A stretch of DNA of 64,000 bases from Eumeta japonica (Eukaryota > Arthropoda > Insecta > Lepidoptera > Psychidae): the NCBI GenBank assembly GCA_005406025.1, contig BGZK01001333.1, positions 1 to 64,000 of the forward strand, given 5' to 3'. This document shows, one piece after another, positions 12,132-23,769 of this stretch (position 1 is its first letter; each line of letters begins with the position of its first letter). A model generated the notes under the pieces. That model did no database searches. It saw only the letters and a program-made list of their open reading frames with translations, and was not told where the DNA came from. The translations under genes were made by a program, and so were the position numbers.

Positions 12132-14674
12132 CTAAGTATACGGTCGGTCACAGGCTAAGGTGATAAACAGAGATTGTTGGTGTCGGGGAAAGCGGATGTT
12201 TAAGAGCAACAGCATCGATCACAAGATACGGCAGTTTGTTGCAGTGTCTGCTGAAGATGGCGTGACACTGGCGGTGATGGGAGTCGGTAGCTGCGAATGT
12301 CGACATAGCGACGAACTAGCGGCAAGCCCTGATGACGTATGGTAGACGTTTGGGGTTGGATTAAAACATTTGAAGCGTTGCCAAATTTTATAGGAATAAT
12401 ATAGATTTATAGAAATGACAAAATAGGAGCGCATCGTTTAAAATTGTTAACAAAGCCCCAGAGCTAGTTCTAGGAAATGTGCGGACCTTTAAATGACGAT
12501 GTGAAACGCATCTGTATCTGGTGCAGTGTGTAAAACTAGCTGTTTCAAAAACTGTCACCACTTTGGCAGGCGACGTGGCTATGTTGCGAATAGCGTTCAA
12601 TACAAAAAAAATTACAACAATGTTATGAATATTCATATAACAAATATATCCATGTTGATTGTTTTTCGTAACTAAGATAACAATAATTCGTTGACGTATG
12701 TGCTCCAAGGTAATGGTTTTGTGTAAAATCGCGATAAAAGTATAAAATTAAACAATGTCGTGAGATTAAAAATGTCGAAGGATAAAATATGAATTATATC
12801 TATAGTATAATACGGTTGTACAAGGTAATATTTGACTTTCATAGCCAAAATTTTTATATCCCTTAAATTTATATACGCCAGTTTCCAAAGGAGCGCCAAA
12901 ACGCAGAGTATTCATGGCGAGCGTTTACAGTCACCCTAATGCAGAAGAACTTTTAAATGTCGGCCTCATACGTACCACATTCGTAGTTAATCAAAGCATG
13001 GGACGAGTTACGGCGTAGTAAAATAGTCGGCAGCTGTGATTCAGCAGCTCATAGCGTTACGTAATGATGTACTCACCATAAATTGTCAGTTCGTTACGAG
13101 CACGGACTCGAAGACATTATGGTATATTATAAAACTGTTCAACACTCACTTACATTCAATAGTTCACTATGAATACGATGTGTACGCGCACTTATAGCTA
13201 AATCAGATCAATATATGTAAAATAACGATGCATGAGAAACCTATAATCTGGAGGATTTGTGTTGCAATACAATTACAATAGAACTCCTCATATATTGTGA
13301 TGAATGCAAATACTTACCGCTGAAAGTGTTAAGAGTATTGAAGTTTTACAACTTCCTCTTCCAGTTCTGATTAATTGGGTACAGATGTAAAATCTTCCCG
13401 CTTTGCTGCTTCGTCACGTGGGAATGCGGGGACATGTGCTCGGTAGATAGGCGAGCGGCGGGGGATGGCGTACGAGATATATTTGGTTTATTTGGATAGT
13501 CTACTTCGGTAAATTTTATCTAAGGGTGGCAGATTCATCTTGCCGATTGATTTATTGTTGAGTAAACATATCGAAGAGTTAATGTTTTAGATCATTTATT
13601 CGACGAATACGTTGAAAAATTTTTTTCCCTTTATGTATAACCATAAACTATTAACGAAACAAATTAAAAGGACAAACATATTAGCGTTTTATTTTTGCCG
13701 CTTAACGAATTTATTATTTGTGTTCGTTGAAGTAGGATTAAGTACCAGTACATTCTTCTAATTCATTTATGCCAGAAATTATATGGAACTTTTTAGTATA
13801 TAATATAAAATTCACTACTAGTTTAGTAGTACTAAAATCAAATTGTATTTAAGATCTCAAAAAATGCATTCAAATATTTTGTTTAATGCCATTAGTGTGA
13901 GTATTTAAAATTGAGTCTTAAAATCGTCACTCCGATTGAGAGTACAGTCCGTATCTAATTTGACCGTTGCAAATAAAATCATCGTATTTCAATTGTCATA
14001 CAAACTATTGTTTAGGTATTTGCTCATATTGATCGCATATTCAGTAAATGACAGCCTATATTTATTCTAACTATTGTGATTGTTGTGTGCGTGCGTTTCG
14101 TAAGGTAATCGCTGTGTAGTTATGCCAAGTTTATCTATTGTGAAATATTCGAATTATTTCGAGCCATTTCCGATTCAGTTTTAGTATAGAGTTACATTAG
14201 GACTGAATTTTCTGACGCTGGTTAAAGTTTCCAATAAATTAGCAGTAATACATATTGCATACATCTCAGTGGATTGATTTTCATGATAATTATGTCCAAA
14301 AACCATATAATTTTGGGCATCAGTTGCCAGAGTGATGATTGTGATTCCATATACGGTACTGATGATCGAGCTAGAGTTTTAAAATAGAGCGCAAGTAGTG
14401 TTTAAATTGATAGTATGAAAAAAATAATGGAAATAGTTAATGCCAAACACTGCTAATAGAATTTGCACCTCAATAATGTATTTGGTTTTATAGGTATTTG
14501 AGTAAAAAGTTATAAAATTTCGTGAAAGTCAAACATAACATCATGTGTTTTATTAAATAAAAAAATACAATTATATAAATAATATGCTAAATTTCATGTC
14601 TGAACTATATTTGCTTTGGAAGCAAACACAGCAAAATATTATATGAATTGACAAATGTACACAAGTGCATTTAT
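12132..14674. other. Non-coding stretch, two GC-richer patches
   Basis: Frames at 12,160-12,345 (+), 12,219-12,434 (-) and 12,388-12,708 (-) overlap one another in a moderately GC-rich patch, and none resembles a known family. The patch at 13,380-13,480 contains CACGTG and an ATG-less minus-strand frame ending at a GTAAGT donor (13,318). I see no firm gene. Confidence 0.4.
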
Positions 14675-14697
14675 TATATATATATATATATATATAT
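14675..14697. repeat. (TA)n microsatellite
   Basis: A pure TA run at the edge of the repeat patch that follows. Confidence 0.95.
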
Positions 14698-14699
14698 GT

Positions 14700-15315
14700 T
14701 TTCTATGGAATCCAAAACGGCAGGAGGGATTTTAATGAAATTTGCAGGAAATCTTCAAATTCGCCCAGAGGGTGACCCTGTGAAGTAAGCGATTGGAGAA
14801 AATAGTTTTTTTTTCTTATAATACTATCGAGAGGCAAACGAGCATGCGAGCCACTAGAGCTTAGGTGGTTGCCGCTGCTCGTGGACATTCGCGACTTCAG
14901 AGGACCCACTACTGCGTCGCCGGCCTCTTGGGTACGGATATCGATTGAGGGTATCCAATGAAGGAAGGAATGGGCTGATGGAGAGGGGAGGGGCTGATGG
15001 AGGAAGGTTGTGGGTTGATGGAGGGGGTAATTCACCGGAACTCTCATTCACTGGACGAAATGGAACAATGGAAAGAAATGGAACAACGGAAATTGTTATT
15101 TCGCGCTTGTATTCTATGACAGCGTGATGTTGCAGCGGTTTAGCTGACCCTTTTACATGCGGTAGCCAATTTGACCATTGCATGACTATCACGATAAGTG
15201 GCAATTTTGTATTATATTTTCCCTGAAAATTAATGTACCAGCCACCAGAAGTTATTTGGATAAAGATAATTATTCCTACCCGTGCGAAGCCGGCGTGGAT
15301 CGCTAGTTTTCTATA
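14700..15315 (-). repeat. Composite lepidopteran repeat patch
   Basis: Read on the minus strand it contains TAGCGATCCACGCCGGCTTC followed by GCACGGGTAGG (15,305-15,278). Further along are GCCGGCGACGCAGTAGTGGG and CGCATGCTCGTTTGCCTCTC (about 14,925-14,830). The first motif starts a repeat often seen in moths; the second is a LINE 3'-tail motif also found at 26,010-26,115. The two minus-strand frames of 114 and 158 codons come from this repeat, not a gene. The low-complexity GGRG/ATGGAG purine stretch at 14,960-15,090 is internal. Confidence 0.65.
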
Positions 15316-16739
15316 AATACACGAGTTCAAAGGCTATTTAAAATATAGTCACATACGCTATTCCACACAAACGTTCTCTATCTAAGGTACGATATCGCTC
15401 CAATTAGCTGCCAAGTAGCTATTCAGGGTATCAAAAAGCGTAGGCCTCGGCTAGCGTCAGCTATAACACTCTATGGCTATTGTGCGGCGGAGGACCCTTG
15501 GCGCTCTCGCGAGTCGGAGTTCAACTCGTCACGTCTGCCCCCTCCGGGGATTCTAAGTAAATGTAGAAAACAGGAAAGAGTAAGTGTATCATCAAATAAA
15601 TGCAAGTGATCCGTGTCAAATTTGGACGTATCTAATTTAGATAGCTGAGATACGGTTTACAGTCAATGTGTTATAGCTAAGAAGGGGTTTTGTTTTAAAT
15701 ATGACAGTAATTTGTAGTGGTTTAGAGTATTAAAGCATCCGATTAAAAAGTGGAGGTATAGAAAATTTAAGAGAAGTAAGTAACGTATATTTATTTCGTA
15801 TTTTTTTCTTTCATTGTACGTCCCTGTTACTATTGATAACGAGGAAATTAAAAGTAATCCTTTAATTGAGGTCCGAACTTGATATAGAAAATAGTGAAAT
15901 GCTCGTGGAAGACATCGAATTGTAAAGTCGAATGGTGTAAAATGCAAATGTCGTGTACAATTTCTTTAGTTAATACTTAAACGAAATAAAATTTATCAAA
16001 TTCTAGCTACAAATAATAATTTTTGATTATCAATTGAACAATCAGACCTTAACTGATTGTTAATGTGGTAACTGCGGTCCACATAATTTGATTTAAACGA
16101 TTTATTTTTGTTACTGAAATGAAAGTTACGTGCAATTCATTTATAATTTACATTTTAAATAATCAGGCTGTGTGGATATTAAATATTTTTTTTCCTACAA
16201 TAATTTTATTGTTGTACAAAATATCTTCAATATTAGAAATTCTGATTTCTGTGAAAGAGACAAGATCTTTCTATGAGCTCACCTTTTGTTTCTGCAGGTT
16301 TTTGGTGTTGTATACTTGTATACGGCGTCGAATTTTCATTATATTAAACTTACTATAAAATGTATTTGGTGCATTAAATTGGTTGTCAATGTCAACTTCA
16401 CTGATTGACTTTGCTTCAGTAAATATTCCGTCCTAAAATTGAATCGCTTATGGATTTTACCCTGTTAATTTCAAGTACAACAAGCAAATCAAATAAACAC
16501 ACATAAATATAAATAATAATATTTAGTATTTAGTATCGATGAATATAGTATTAGTAATTTTTTTGTTTTGTTTGCATTTTTTAGATTTAGTAATTATATA
16601 ATCTTTCTTTGAAAGTGTTACGAATATATTTCTGTACTTTTATTAGATTTGATTCCTTACAATGCAGACGTACGATTCGACACTATTCTTAATTTCTTAA
16701 GGATTAGTAGTAAATTTGCAATTAAATGTTATATAGATA
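15316..16739. other. Non-coding stretch
   Basis: A moderately GC-rich 15,420-15,560 segment has an 11-bp palindrome, GAGTTCAACTC. The rest is AT-rich with no supported gene; the frames at 15,663-15,947 and 16,119-16,358 are low-complexity hydrophobic translations of AT-rich DNA. Confidence 0.4.
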
Positions 16740-16741
16740 TA

Positions 16742-17338
16742 CAGTGTAAACTCCATGTAACGTCCTCGATTTAACGACAAACTCCTAAAGCGTCGAAATC
16801 AATTGGCTTTAGTTGGTTTAGCTTGTCTTCCATACACTGATACACTCTACATAGCATTACACCCACTTTCAATAAGGCCAACAATTGAGTAAAAAGTACC
16901 TTTAAGTTGCCAAAATTAGTAAAAACGCAGCTGTGTACGTTCTTTTGTCGCTTTATTACCCTACCTAATAAACTCGACTGTCGGCATCATGCATGCCGAA
17001 CTTTGTAAGAAATTCGTTCTTTTGTTTACAAATTGGGATTACTTACACATGTAGACTGTTGTTGACCATGACTAATACATTTGTAAGTAGAGTCATGGAA
17101 TATCTCTACATTATTCTTATTTTACTCACAAACTTTCAAACTGTACACATGGCTAGTAAGAAAATCACTCTGTATTGACGAAAAGTTTTACTGATACGTG
17201 CAATAGAAATGGGTATTACTAACACTAGTCTGAAATAAACTTTACTTTTCTGATTTTCTTCTCTCCATTTAACGACAACTCTTTATAACGCTATAAAATG
17301 CACAGTCCCTTCAGTGTCGTTATATAGAGTTTACACTG
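16742..17338. mobile_element. Pogo-like MITE with TA duplication
   Basis: The left end CAGTGTAAACTCCATGTAAC and the right end, read in reverse complement as CAGTGTAAACTCTATATAAC, form an imperfect inverted repeat of about 22 bp. TA flanks both ends (16,740-16,741 and 17,339-17,340), as expected for Tc1/mariner/pogo insertions. Internal TTAACGACAA / TAACGACAAC motifs echo the ends. The element is 597 bp with no transposase, so it must have moved in trans. The 61-codon frame inside is chance. Confidence 0.8.
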
Positions 17339-17604
17339 TAATTATATTTTACTTTACATTAATATTGATATTTATATTTTTTTGTTTCATAATACTAAAA
17401 TTATATATATATAACACAATATCAAAACAAGTATTTGAAAAAAATATATATAAAACTCATTTGGTCACCGTTATAAAGTTATGCCATCAAGTATGTACCT
17501 ATTATATAGTCTCATGGAATTTGATTTTCTTAAATATAAACTTAATAATGAAAAAAAATCATGACTAACCGATGATACGAAGCCGATCTTTTCTTTTTAC
17601 TTAC

Positions 17605-17724
17605 TTTCGTATATAATTCATATTCTTTTCTGTAATGTACGTTGGCACTTTTATTTGTAAAAATGATAACTTCTTCGCCACGTGAATCACTTTGATGCCA
17701 ATTTCTAGTTTTGACACCACATGG
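17605..17724 (-). CDS. Candidate host first exon, main part, split by hAT
   Basis: The minus-strand frame encodes 40 residues (PCGVKTRNWHQSDSRGEEVI, then IFTNKSANVHYRKEYELYTK) and ends exactly at a good splice donor, GTAAGT (17,604-17,599). If the hAT and one copy of its 8-bp duplication are removed, the frame runs back without a break into ATG TCT CCT AAG at 20,603-20,592. That gives a 44-codon start exon with an insect-like start context (ATCAAAATG). The composition is ordinary for a soluble protein and unlike translated AT-rich DNA. I do not recognise the protein. In this haplotype the insertion would separate the first four codons from the rest. A processed or fossil copy is the alternative. 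Confidence 0.4.
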
Positions 17725-17732
17725 CTTAGGAG

Positions 17733-17873
17733 TAGGGCTGTACAATTTAGCCGGCTAAGCCGGTTAAAAAAGTTAACCTAGCTAATTAGCTGGCTAACTG
17801 CTCGGCTAAGCCAGTTAACCGAAATTAGCTAGGCTAATTAGCTAAAAGCTAAACTGGCTAATTAGCTAATTTT
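17733..17873 (+). repeat. hAT left terminal inverted repeat
   Basis: It is dense in palindromic GCTAATTAGC and TTAGC/GCTAA units, which probably serve as subterminal transposase-binding repeats. Its partner is 20,451-20,591; the three differences between arms are all T here against C in the partner. Confidence 0.95.
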
Positions 17874-18071
17874 ATATTCTGTGAAATACTCATGTTATGG
17901 AGTATTGAAAAATTTTTCGAATTTGACAAAATTAATTTGAATTTAGCGCTTTAAGTAAAAGCACAAGATGGCGGTACTCAAAAAGTATTTAGTACGTTTT
18001 ATTGGCAATAGGTGTGTACCATAGCGTTTCTTTTTTTAAATCCTCTGTCAGTATATATTTTTGAAATAGAT

Positions 18072-18073
<2 letters not shown>

Positions 18074-18107
<34 letters not shown>
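18074..18107. repeat. (TA)n microsatellite inside hAT
   Basis: A pure AT dinucleotide run between the left inverted repeat and the transposase start. Confidence 0.95.
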
Positions 18108-18109
<2 letters not shown>

Positions 18110-18163
18110 CATTCATTTAAGTTTCTTGTCGTACAACAATATTACTCAGTTAATTATTTAAAA

Positions 18164-20315
18164 ATGTCCTTACTGTGGAAACATTTCACTAATATTTCGA
18201 GTGGAGTGGCTCAATGTAAATATTGCCTTCGGCAATATAATACGAAAAAAACTACAGCATCATTAAAATATCATCTTAGTGTGAAACACCCAGAAAAATA
18301 TCAACCCACAACTTCTATCAACGATGAGTCTAATTCTGATTCTGAGTAAGTAAATTTTGATTTCTCTTTGGTTTTTGATGTACTTAATAAATAAGTTATG
18401 GCTTAATGAAAATTAAAATAGCATTTCTATCCGTCTTCTTAAAAAATTAATTACTACACACAATTTTTGTATTTGATAGGTCCGAAGCTGAAAGTGGTCC
18501 AAGTACGCAAAAAAGGGTAAATAAACGAGCTAGACTAACTATACCTAGAAAAGAGTATTATAGTCGTAATGTAAGTAAACTTTTCTATAAATTGATTAGA
18601 CTTTGCATAAATTGAATCATTTGAAATTGATTTTTGAACAGGATTTAGTAGAGGAACAAATACTAACAAATTCTATTTTACAGAATCCTAAATCAGAAGC
18701 AATAACTATGTCCCTGGTGAAAATGATTGCAGTGGATATGCTACCATTGTCATTTGTAGAAGGGCCTGGGCTATTACAGTTTCTTCACACTGTTTGTCCC
18801 GACTATACGGTACCGAGCAGAACAGTTATCAGAGATCGTCTGCAAGGATTATATGATGCTGTGAGAAATAAATTATTGTTAACTTTAAATAAATTTCCAC
18901 ATGTAGCCATAACAACCGATGGATGGTCATCGCGTTCTAATTGTTCATTTGTAACTATTACTGTCCATGGTGTTGATGAACAGTGGAATCTGTGCTCTTT
19001 ACTTTGGACACATTAGAAATGTTGGAAACCATACTGCCACAAACACATATAATTACCTGGTTAAAGCTTTGAATAATTGGAATCTTTATGAAAAGTAATT
19101 GCAGTGGTACATGATAATGCTCGGTACATTGTTGCTGCTATACGAGACAATTGGAAATCTGATGATGATATTGAGATGAGTGTCCGTTGTTCTTGTCACT
19201 CTTTACAATGTTCTGTAGAAACAGCGTTAAAAGAATGTCATTTGAAAGATTGTTTGCAGAAGGTCTCTGCCATAGTTGGTCACTTCAAACACTCGAATAA
19301 AGCGACTACAGCTTTGGAAAATGCTCAAAAAATTAACTTGCCAATTCATCGTTTAATAAGCCATTCTCCAACACGTTGGAACTCTGCTTATGAGATGATG
19401 GTCGAACGTCTTGTTGAACAGCGTGACGCTGTTGAAAGTGTTTATTGGATAAAGAGATAACAACTACAGAAAAATGAAAAAATTATTATTAAATAATTCT
19501 GATTGGACCTATTTAGAAGAAATCATCAAGATTTTAAGCCGTTCGAGGTTGCGACAAGATTAATGTCTACTGAAAATCAGTCAACTCTCTATGGTACGGC
19601 CAACCATATATTCATTGTTAAACAAATTTTAGAGCAGCAAGATGATGATACCGAAAATATTATCTTAATCAAAGAAACTCTTGAAGAAGAATTGAAAAAT
19701 CGTTTTCTGAGTAATTCAGATGTTACTTCCTGTGGGCTGGCATCTTATTTAGATCCACGGTAATAATTTTCAAGTTTTAATGATAACTGACCAGGTTGAC
19801 CGTTTTTACAATTTTATCAATTCTCACTATGTTGTATATTATAGGTACAAAGATTTAGCAAACGAGGAAGAAACGTATCGAAACAAAATTAAGGAAAAAT
19901 TAATGGACATGACAAAGAGAATTAACGTAAATGAACCTGATTCGAGTAAAATCAACGAGAGAGATTTAGATTTTCTTTTCGATCCTGTTCGCAGTTTGTC
20001 TGGAAATCTACAGAGGATGGCAAGTCTTGAAGGCCAAACTGCTATTGAGAAAGAAATGCTCAAATACGATCGAGAGCCTACAATTCCCAAGGCAGACAAT
20101 CCATTACTTTGGTGGAACTCAAAAGGAATAAATATCCAATCTTGGCAAATTTCGCCAGAAAATTTTTGGGCATTCCTCTTCAAGCACACCTTCAGAAAGG
20201 GTTTTTCGACTGCAGGCAATGTAATTTCTGCTAAAAGAAGTTGTCTGTCATCAGAAACTGCAAACATACTAATCTTTTATATCAAAATAGAGATATTATT
20301 GACAATCTGGATTAA
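18164..20315 (+). pseudogene. hAT transposase gene, frameshifted
   Basis: Four exons can be followed. Exon 1 (18,164-18,345) encodes a BED zinc finger: W at residue 4, F at 7, CKYC at 18-21, then L..H....H. Introns with GTAAGT donors follow (18,346-18,479 and 18,571-18,641). Exon 3 carries the first catalytic aspartate in ITTDGWSSRSN, then VVHDNARYIVAAI and the CSCHSLQC motif, and SPTRWNSAYEMMVERLVEQR. A third intron is 19,760-19,844 (LDPR|YKDLANEE). The C-terminal dimerisation region has NPLLWWNSKG and FSTAGNVISAKRSCLSSETA. The stop in the corrected frame is at 20,313-20,315. Frame breaks lie near 19,000, 19,045, 19,097, 19,445, 19,478, 19,533, 20,160 and 20,265, many next to homopolymers. 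Intact enzymes cut and paste the element in the nucleus. Confidence 0.9.
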
Positions 20316-20450
20316 AAATTTACATGTTCATCGATTGTTAATTAAATTAAATTATAAGTTGTTGTTATTGACGTTAAATACTGATAAATAAATTTATTTT
20401 ATATCGAATTTTTCCTATTAACTGTTAAAACACAAATATTTTAAAAACAT

Positions 20451-20591
20451 AAAATTAGCTAATTAGCCGGTTTAGCTTTTGGCTAATTAGCCTGGCTAAT
20501 TTCGGTTAACTGGCTTAGCCGAGCAGTTAGCCAGCTAATTAGCTAGGTTAACTTTTTTAACCGGCTTAGCCGGCTAAATTGTACAGCCCTA
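20451..20591 (-). repeat. hAT right terminal inverted repeat
   Basis: This is the reverse complement of 17,733-17,873 with three mismatches. The 8-bp target duplication follows immediately at 20,592-20,599. Confidence 0.95.
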
Positions 20592-20603
20592 CTTAGGAGA
20601 CAT
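20592..20603 (-). CDS. Candidate host start codon beyond the hAT
   Basis: ATG TCT CCT AAG on the minus strand, in the context ATCAAAATG. These four codons join in frame to 17,724 when the transposon and one duplication are discounted. See the exon at 17,605-17,724. Confidence 0.35.
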
Positions 20604-23600
20604 TTTGATGTCTGATTCCCTGTTCTTACCCTAGTAATAAATATGCCAATGTGTTCTAATCAATAAAACTAATCAGTAGTGAGATCAAATCCAAAGGAAA
20701 ATTATACAGAACTGTGGACCGGTAAGCAAATTATTTTATGATATTCTTTTTCAGAGCGGCTTGAAAGAAAATTTACCATAAATAATTATTGTTTTATTTC
20801 TATTTTTTTTTTTACGAATAAATGCACCTAGTTACAGCTTTAAAATGAACGGGCGGGCTAACGAAAAGAAAGTTACAGCGAAAATTATGTCTTTTTGAAA
20901 TCGAAAAGAACGCGTCAAAGTTTGAAGAGATGTACAAACACGGCGTGCAGCTTTTCGAGGCACGCCCGCTAATCAGAGAAGGGGCAACTCTTGTCTACCT
21001 ACTGTCGGTGCCCACCAGCTCGCTCATTAGAGCGGGTTCTGCAGAGGGAACTTGTGTTTAGAACTGGCTCGCGTTTCCGACTCGGACAGGAAAATAAATG
21101 ATATAATAGTTTTGTTATATGAGTGCTGATTGGATTGAAATACAGTTAAAGAAAACGACTTTTCAGAATCAGCAAAAATAACAACGCTCTTTTGCGATCC
21201 TGTCCAGTCCCTTTTGACGTCTAACAATATTAAATTTATTTGAAATAACGATCGCATGGGCTAACGATTGAGACACTTGTTAAACAAGAAAGGTTTTGAG
21301 TCCCTTTCCGTGTGGCACGAATCTTTCCCAGCTTCCAGAGCCTGTGTGCCCTTATGCACTTGATTGATCCTTGTACTAGTAGTTAGTCATTTTCCTATAT
21401 AGTTGGAAAAATAATACTGAATGCTATGGCGATACAGGAGATAGATATTTTTAAGGTATTTTTTTTTTGTCATACCAAACAAAAGTCAAATGTTGTTAAG
21501 GAACTAAATAAAATTATCACTATGAAATATAAAAGTCGCTCAATGGTACATTAAATAAAAGGAAATTTTGATAAGATAAATTTACATATCTTTAAAATTT
21601 CGGCCCGTGGCTGCTAGACGTCTTAATGTAATTATCACTCAATTAAAAAAAAATCCACAAAAAAAAAATTCGACTTCAAAAACCTATTTACATAATTATT
21701 TAAACAGACGCCACTACTCAGTTGTTTTTAGAATCGGTTCCAGCTAAACATAAATCAGATACAGTTATATTTTCTTACAAAAAAAAGGTCTCTTTCTTCT
21801 AATTTATATATTAAATGTTCTTTTGCCTTGCTTTAATTGGAATCGACTCTATACACAACTACTTAAATGGGTTTTGAAAGCGTTTTTTATTTAATTTTAT
21901 AAAAGTTGTTTTATTACACCTTTTTAAGTTATTGAGTAATTATAACATCATGATTCGTTAAGCTACTTTGCTTGTGGATTAAACAGAGTTAATAAAATTG
22001 GCCAATCATCTTTTTTGCTTTTGTACGAAGCGTGTGGGAAAGCAGTATTCCAATCTTGAATTTATTCTCCGCTGTTAATCATTCGTGGATATTCACATTC
22101 TTAGTTGGAGTGCAATTACCAAATTATTCTTATATAAATTATATAAGCTGTGCTTATTATTTATGATATAAAAGTTTTACAATTCATCCAGATCACATTT
22201 TCATACATTTATGTATCAAATCAATTTAGCCTATTTCTATTATTATCGCTGAAGAGATGCAATGTGATGCCAATGTCATTTGTAGTTTTTACGTTTGTAC
22301 GTATGACACATACAATTTATACGTAAGTTTTAATAATGAATTTTTGCGAAACAATACCGTATACGATAAAATAAATAAATCTATTTCATAATCATCGGCT
22401 AACAAAATTGTTTATTAAAATATGTGTATCGCTGATGTTATTTTTTTTTGTATTTAATAATTGTAATAATTTATTTTATAATGACCATCTTTTTTATATA
22501 ATATGACAATGTTATTTTCATTTGTTTACAAAAATAAAAAACCAAAATAAATTAATAATTAAACTCGACTACGAATGAGGTGAGTTACAAGGATTTTCTT
22601 TTTATGAAAAATATAGTAAATAAAATAATTTGCTTATATACGTATATAAGAAATTATACTTTATTGGCGCGAACAAAAACATAAAACAAAAATTTGCTAT
22701 GAAAGAATTTGAAAAAAATTCATATGTAATTTATGATATTCTTCTTATTATTTAACGTTATTTAGGCAAAAATCAAGAAATTGTCTGATGGGTGTCATTT
22801 TCTGTGTCATTAAAAACACAATTTTCCTCATAAATAATACTTATATCAGTATTACTTCCAATCTTGATGTTATACAATTTTCACAATAAAAAAGTTTAAG
22901 AAAGTCATTTTTGTCACTCACAGTTTACAATATTCACAGATTTTTAATATCAATCATTACTACATACAATTTCAAAACTTATAATTTTATAAAATACCTC
23001 TTTTGTGTATAAAAATACAAATAAATTACACATAGTTATTAAATAAATATCTTGGACATAGTTATGAGTCCCCGCGCTTATGTAAACATAAACGGCAGCT
23101 ATCTCTACTTTTATTGTTAGTAGCCTTTTACACAAGACGTACAGAGACATTTATCCTGTAACTTCATGTGTGAATTTTATCTGTCGCTGTGCGGAAGAAA
23201 TCCACTTTCCATAACTTGCATAAAGAAGTACTACTTCACAAACTATGTTTTATTATCTGCTATTGTTGTTGACTGCTGGCTAACGAAGCCTAATAAGTTA
23301 ATTATTTAAGTTTCCCTATGCCGTTTGCGACTGGAGAACTCATAGATTTGTTGACTGTCGAGATTGGTCCTTTTTCTAGAAATTCTCACGTATTCTCTAT
23401 GAGATTACTGTTGAATTTACTTTTAAGTCGACACAGCACCGAGCCTATGGTCGTATTTTTATGATGGTTTTATTCGCTCTCATTACGGTATAAAAGTCTA
23501 ATAACGGGATTATCTGGTAGAAATTCACAATATTAGACGCTTCTGATAGGTATAAAACAGCGCATTTTAACAAAACTTAATATAAGCTTTCGTAACGTTT

Positions 23601-23769
23601 AGTGTAAATTTTAACTCGTCTTTGAATTCATCTAAAAATTAAAATCGTATCTACAAAAACGTTTTGTTAAATATGAAAAATCATACTTATCAAAATTTTT
23701 CGAAAACATTTAATCTTATCCACGTGCATATACGAAATTCAGACTAGCCGTTTTTGGAGTTTCATATAA
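20604..23769. other. Mostly AT-rich non-coding stretch
   Basis: Between 20,846 and 21,060 a GC-richer patch has a plus-strand frame of about 70 codons without an upstream ATG (FEEMYKHGVQLFEARPLIRE and onward). It has only a weak acceptor and no donor, so I do not call it a gene. The rest (21,260-23,769) shows nothing beyond AT-rich sequence. Confidence 0.4.

Larger units (their letters stand above)
17733..20591 (+). mobile_element. hAT transposon with complete ends
   Basis: A 2,859-bp element bounded by inverted repeats of 141 bp (17,733-17,873 and 20,451-20,591), identical at 138 of 141 positions and starting TAGGGCTGTACAATTTAGCC. It is flanked by a perfect 8-bp duplication, CTTAGGAG (17,725-17,732 and 20,592-20,599). 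The duplication fits the nTnnnnAn pattern known for the Ac-type hAT family rather than the nnnTAnnn of Buster elements. Inside lies a transposase gene with three introns. The ends suggest a fairly recent insertion. The coding region is broken by several frameshifts, so this copy as written would not make enzyme. Confidence 0.95.

Noticed and set aside
13318..13490. ATG-less minus-strand frame ending at a consensus GTAAGT donor
   Set aside because: Composition is not convincing as protein and another frame has an equally plausible short ATG start; may be an untranslated exon.
14703..15330. Overlapping minus-strand ORFs of 114 and 158 codons
   Set aside because: Both are translations of a composite interspersed repeat with a LINE tail motif.
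20700..20779. Plus-strand donor GTAAGC and acceptor TTTTTCAG around protein-like codons
   Set aside because: The implied intron is only 33 nt, below what insect splicing is known to use.
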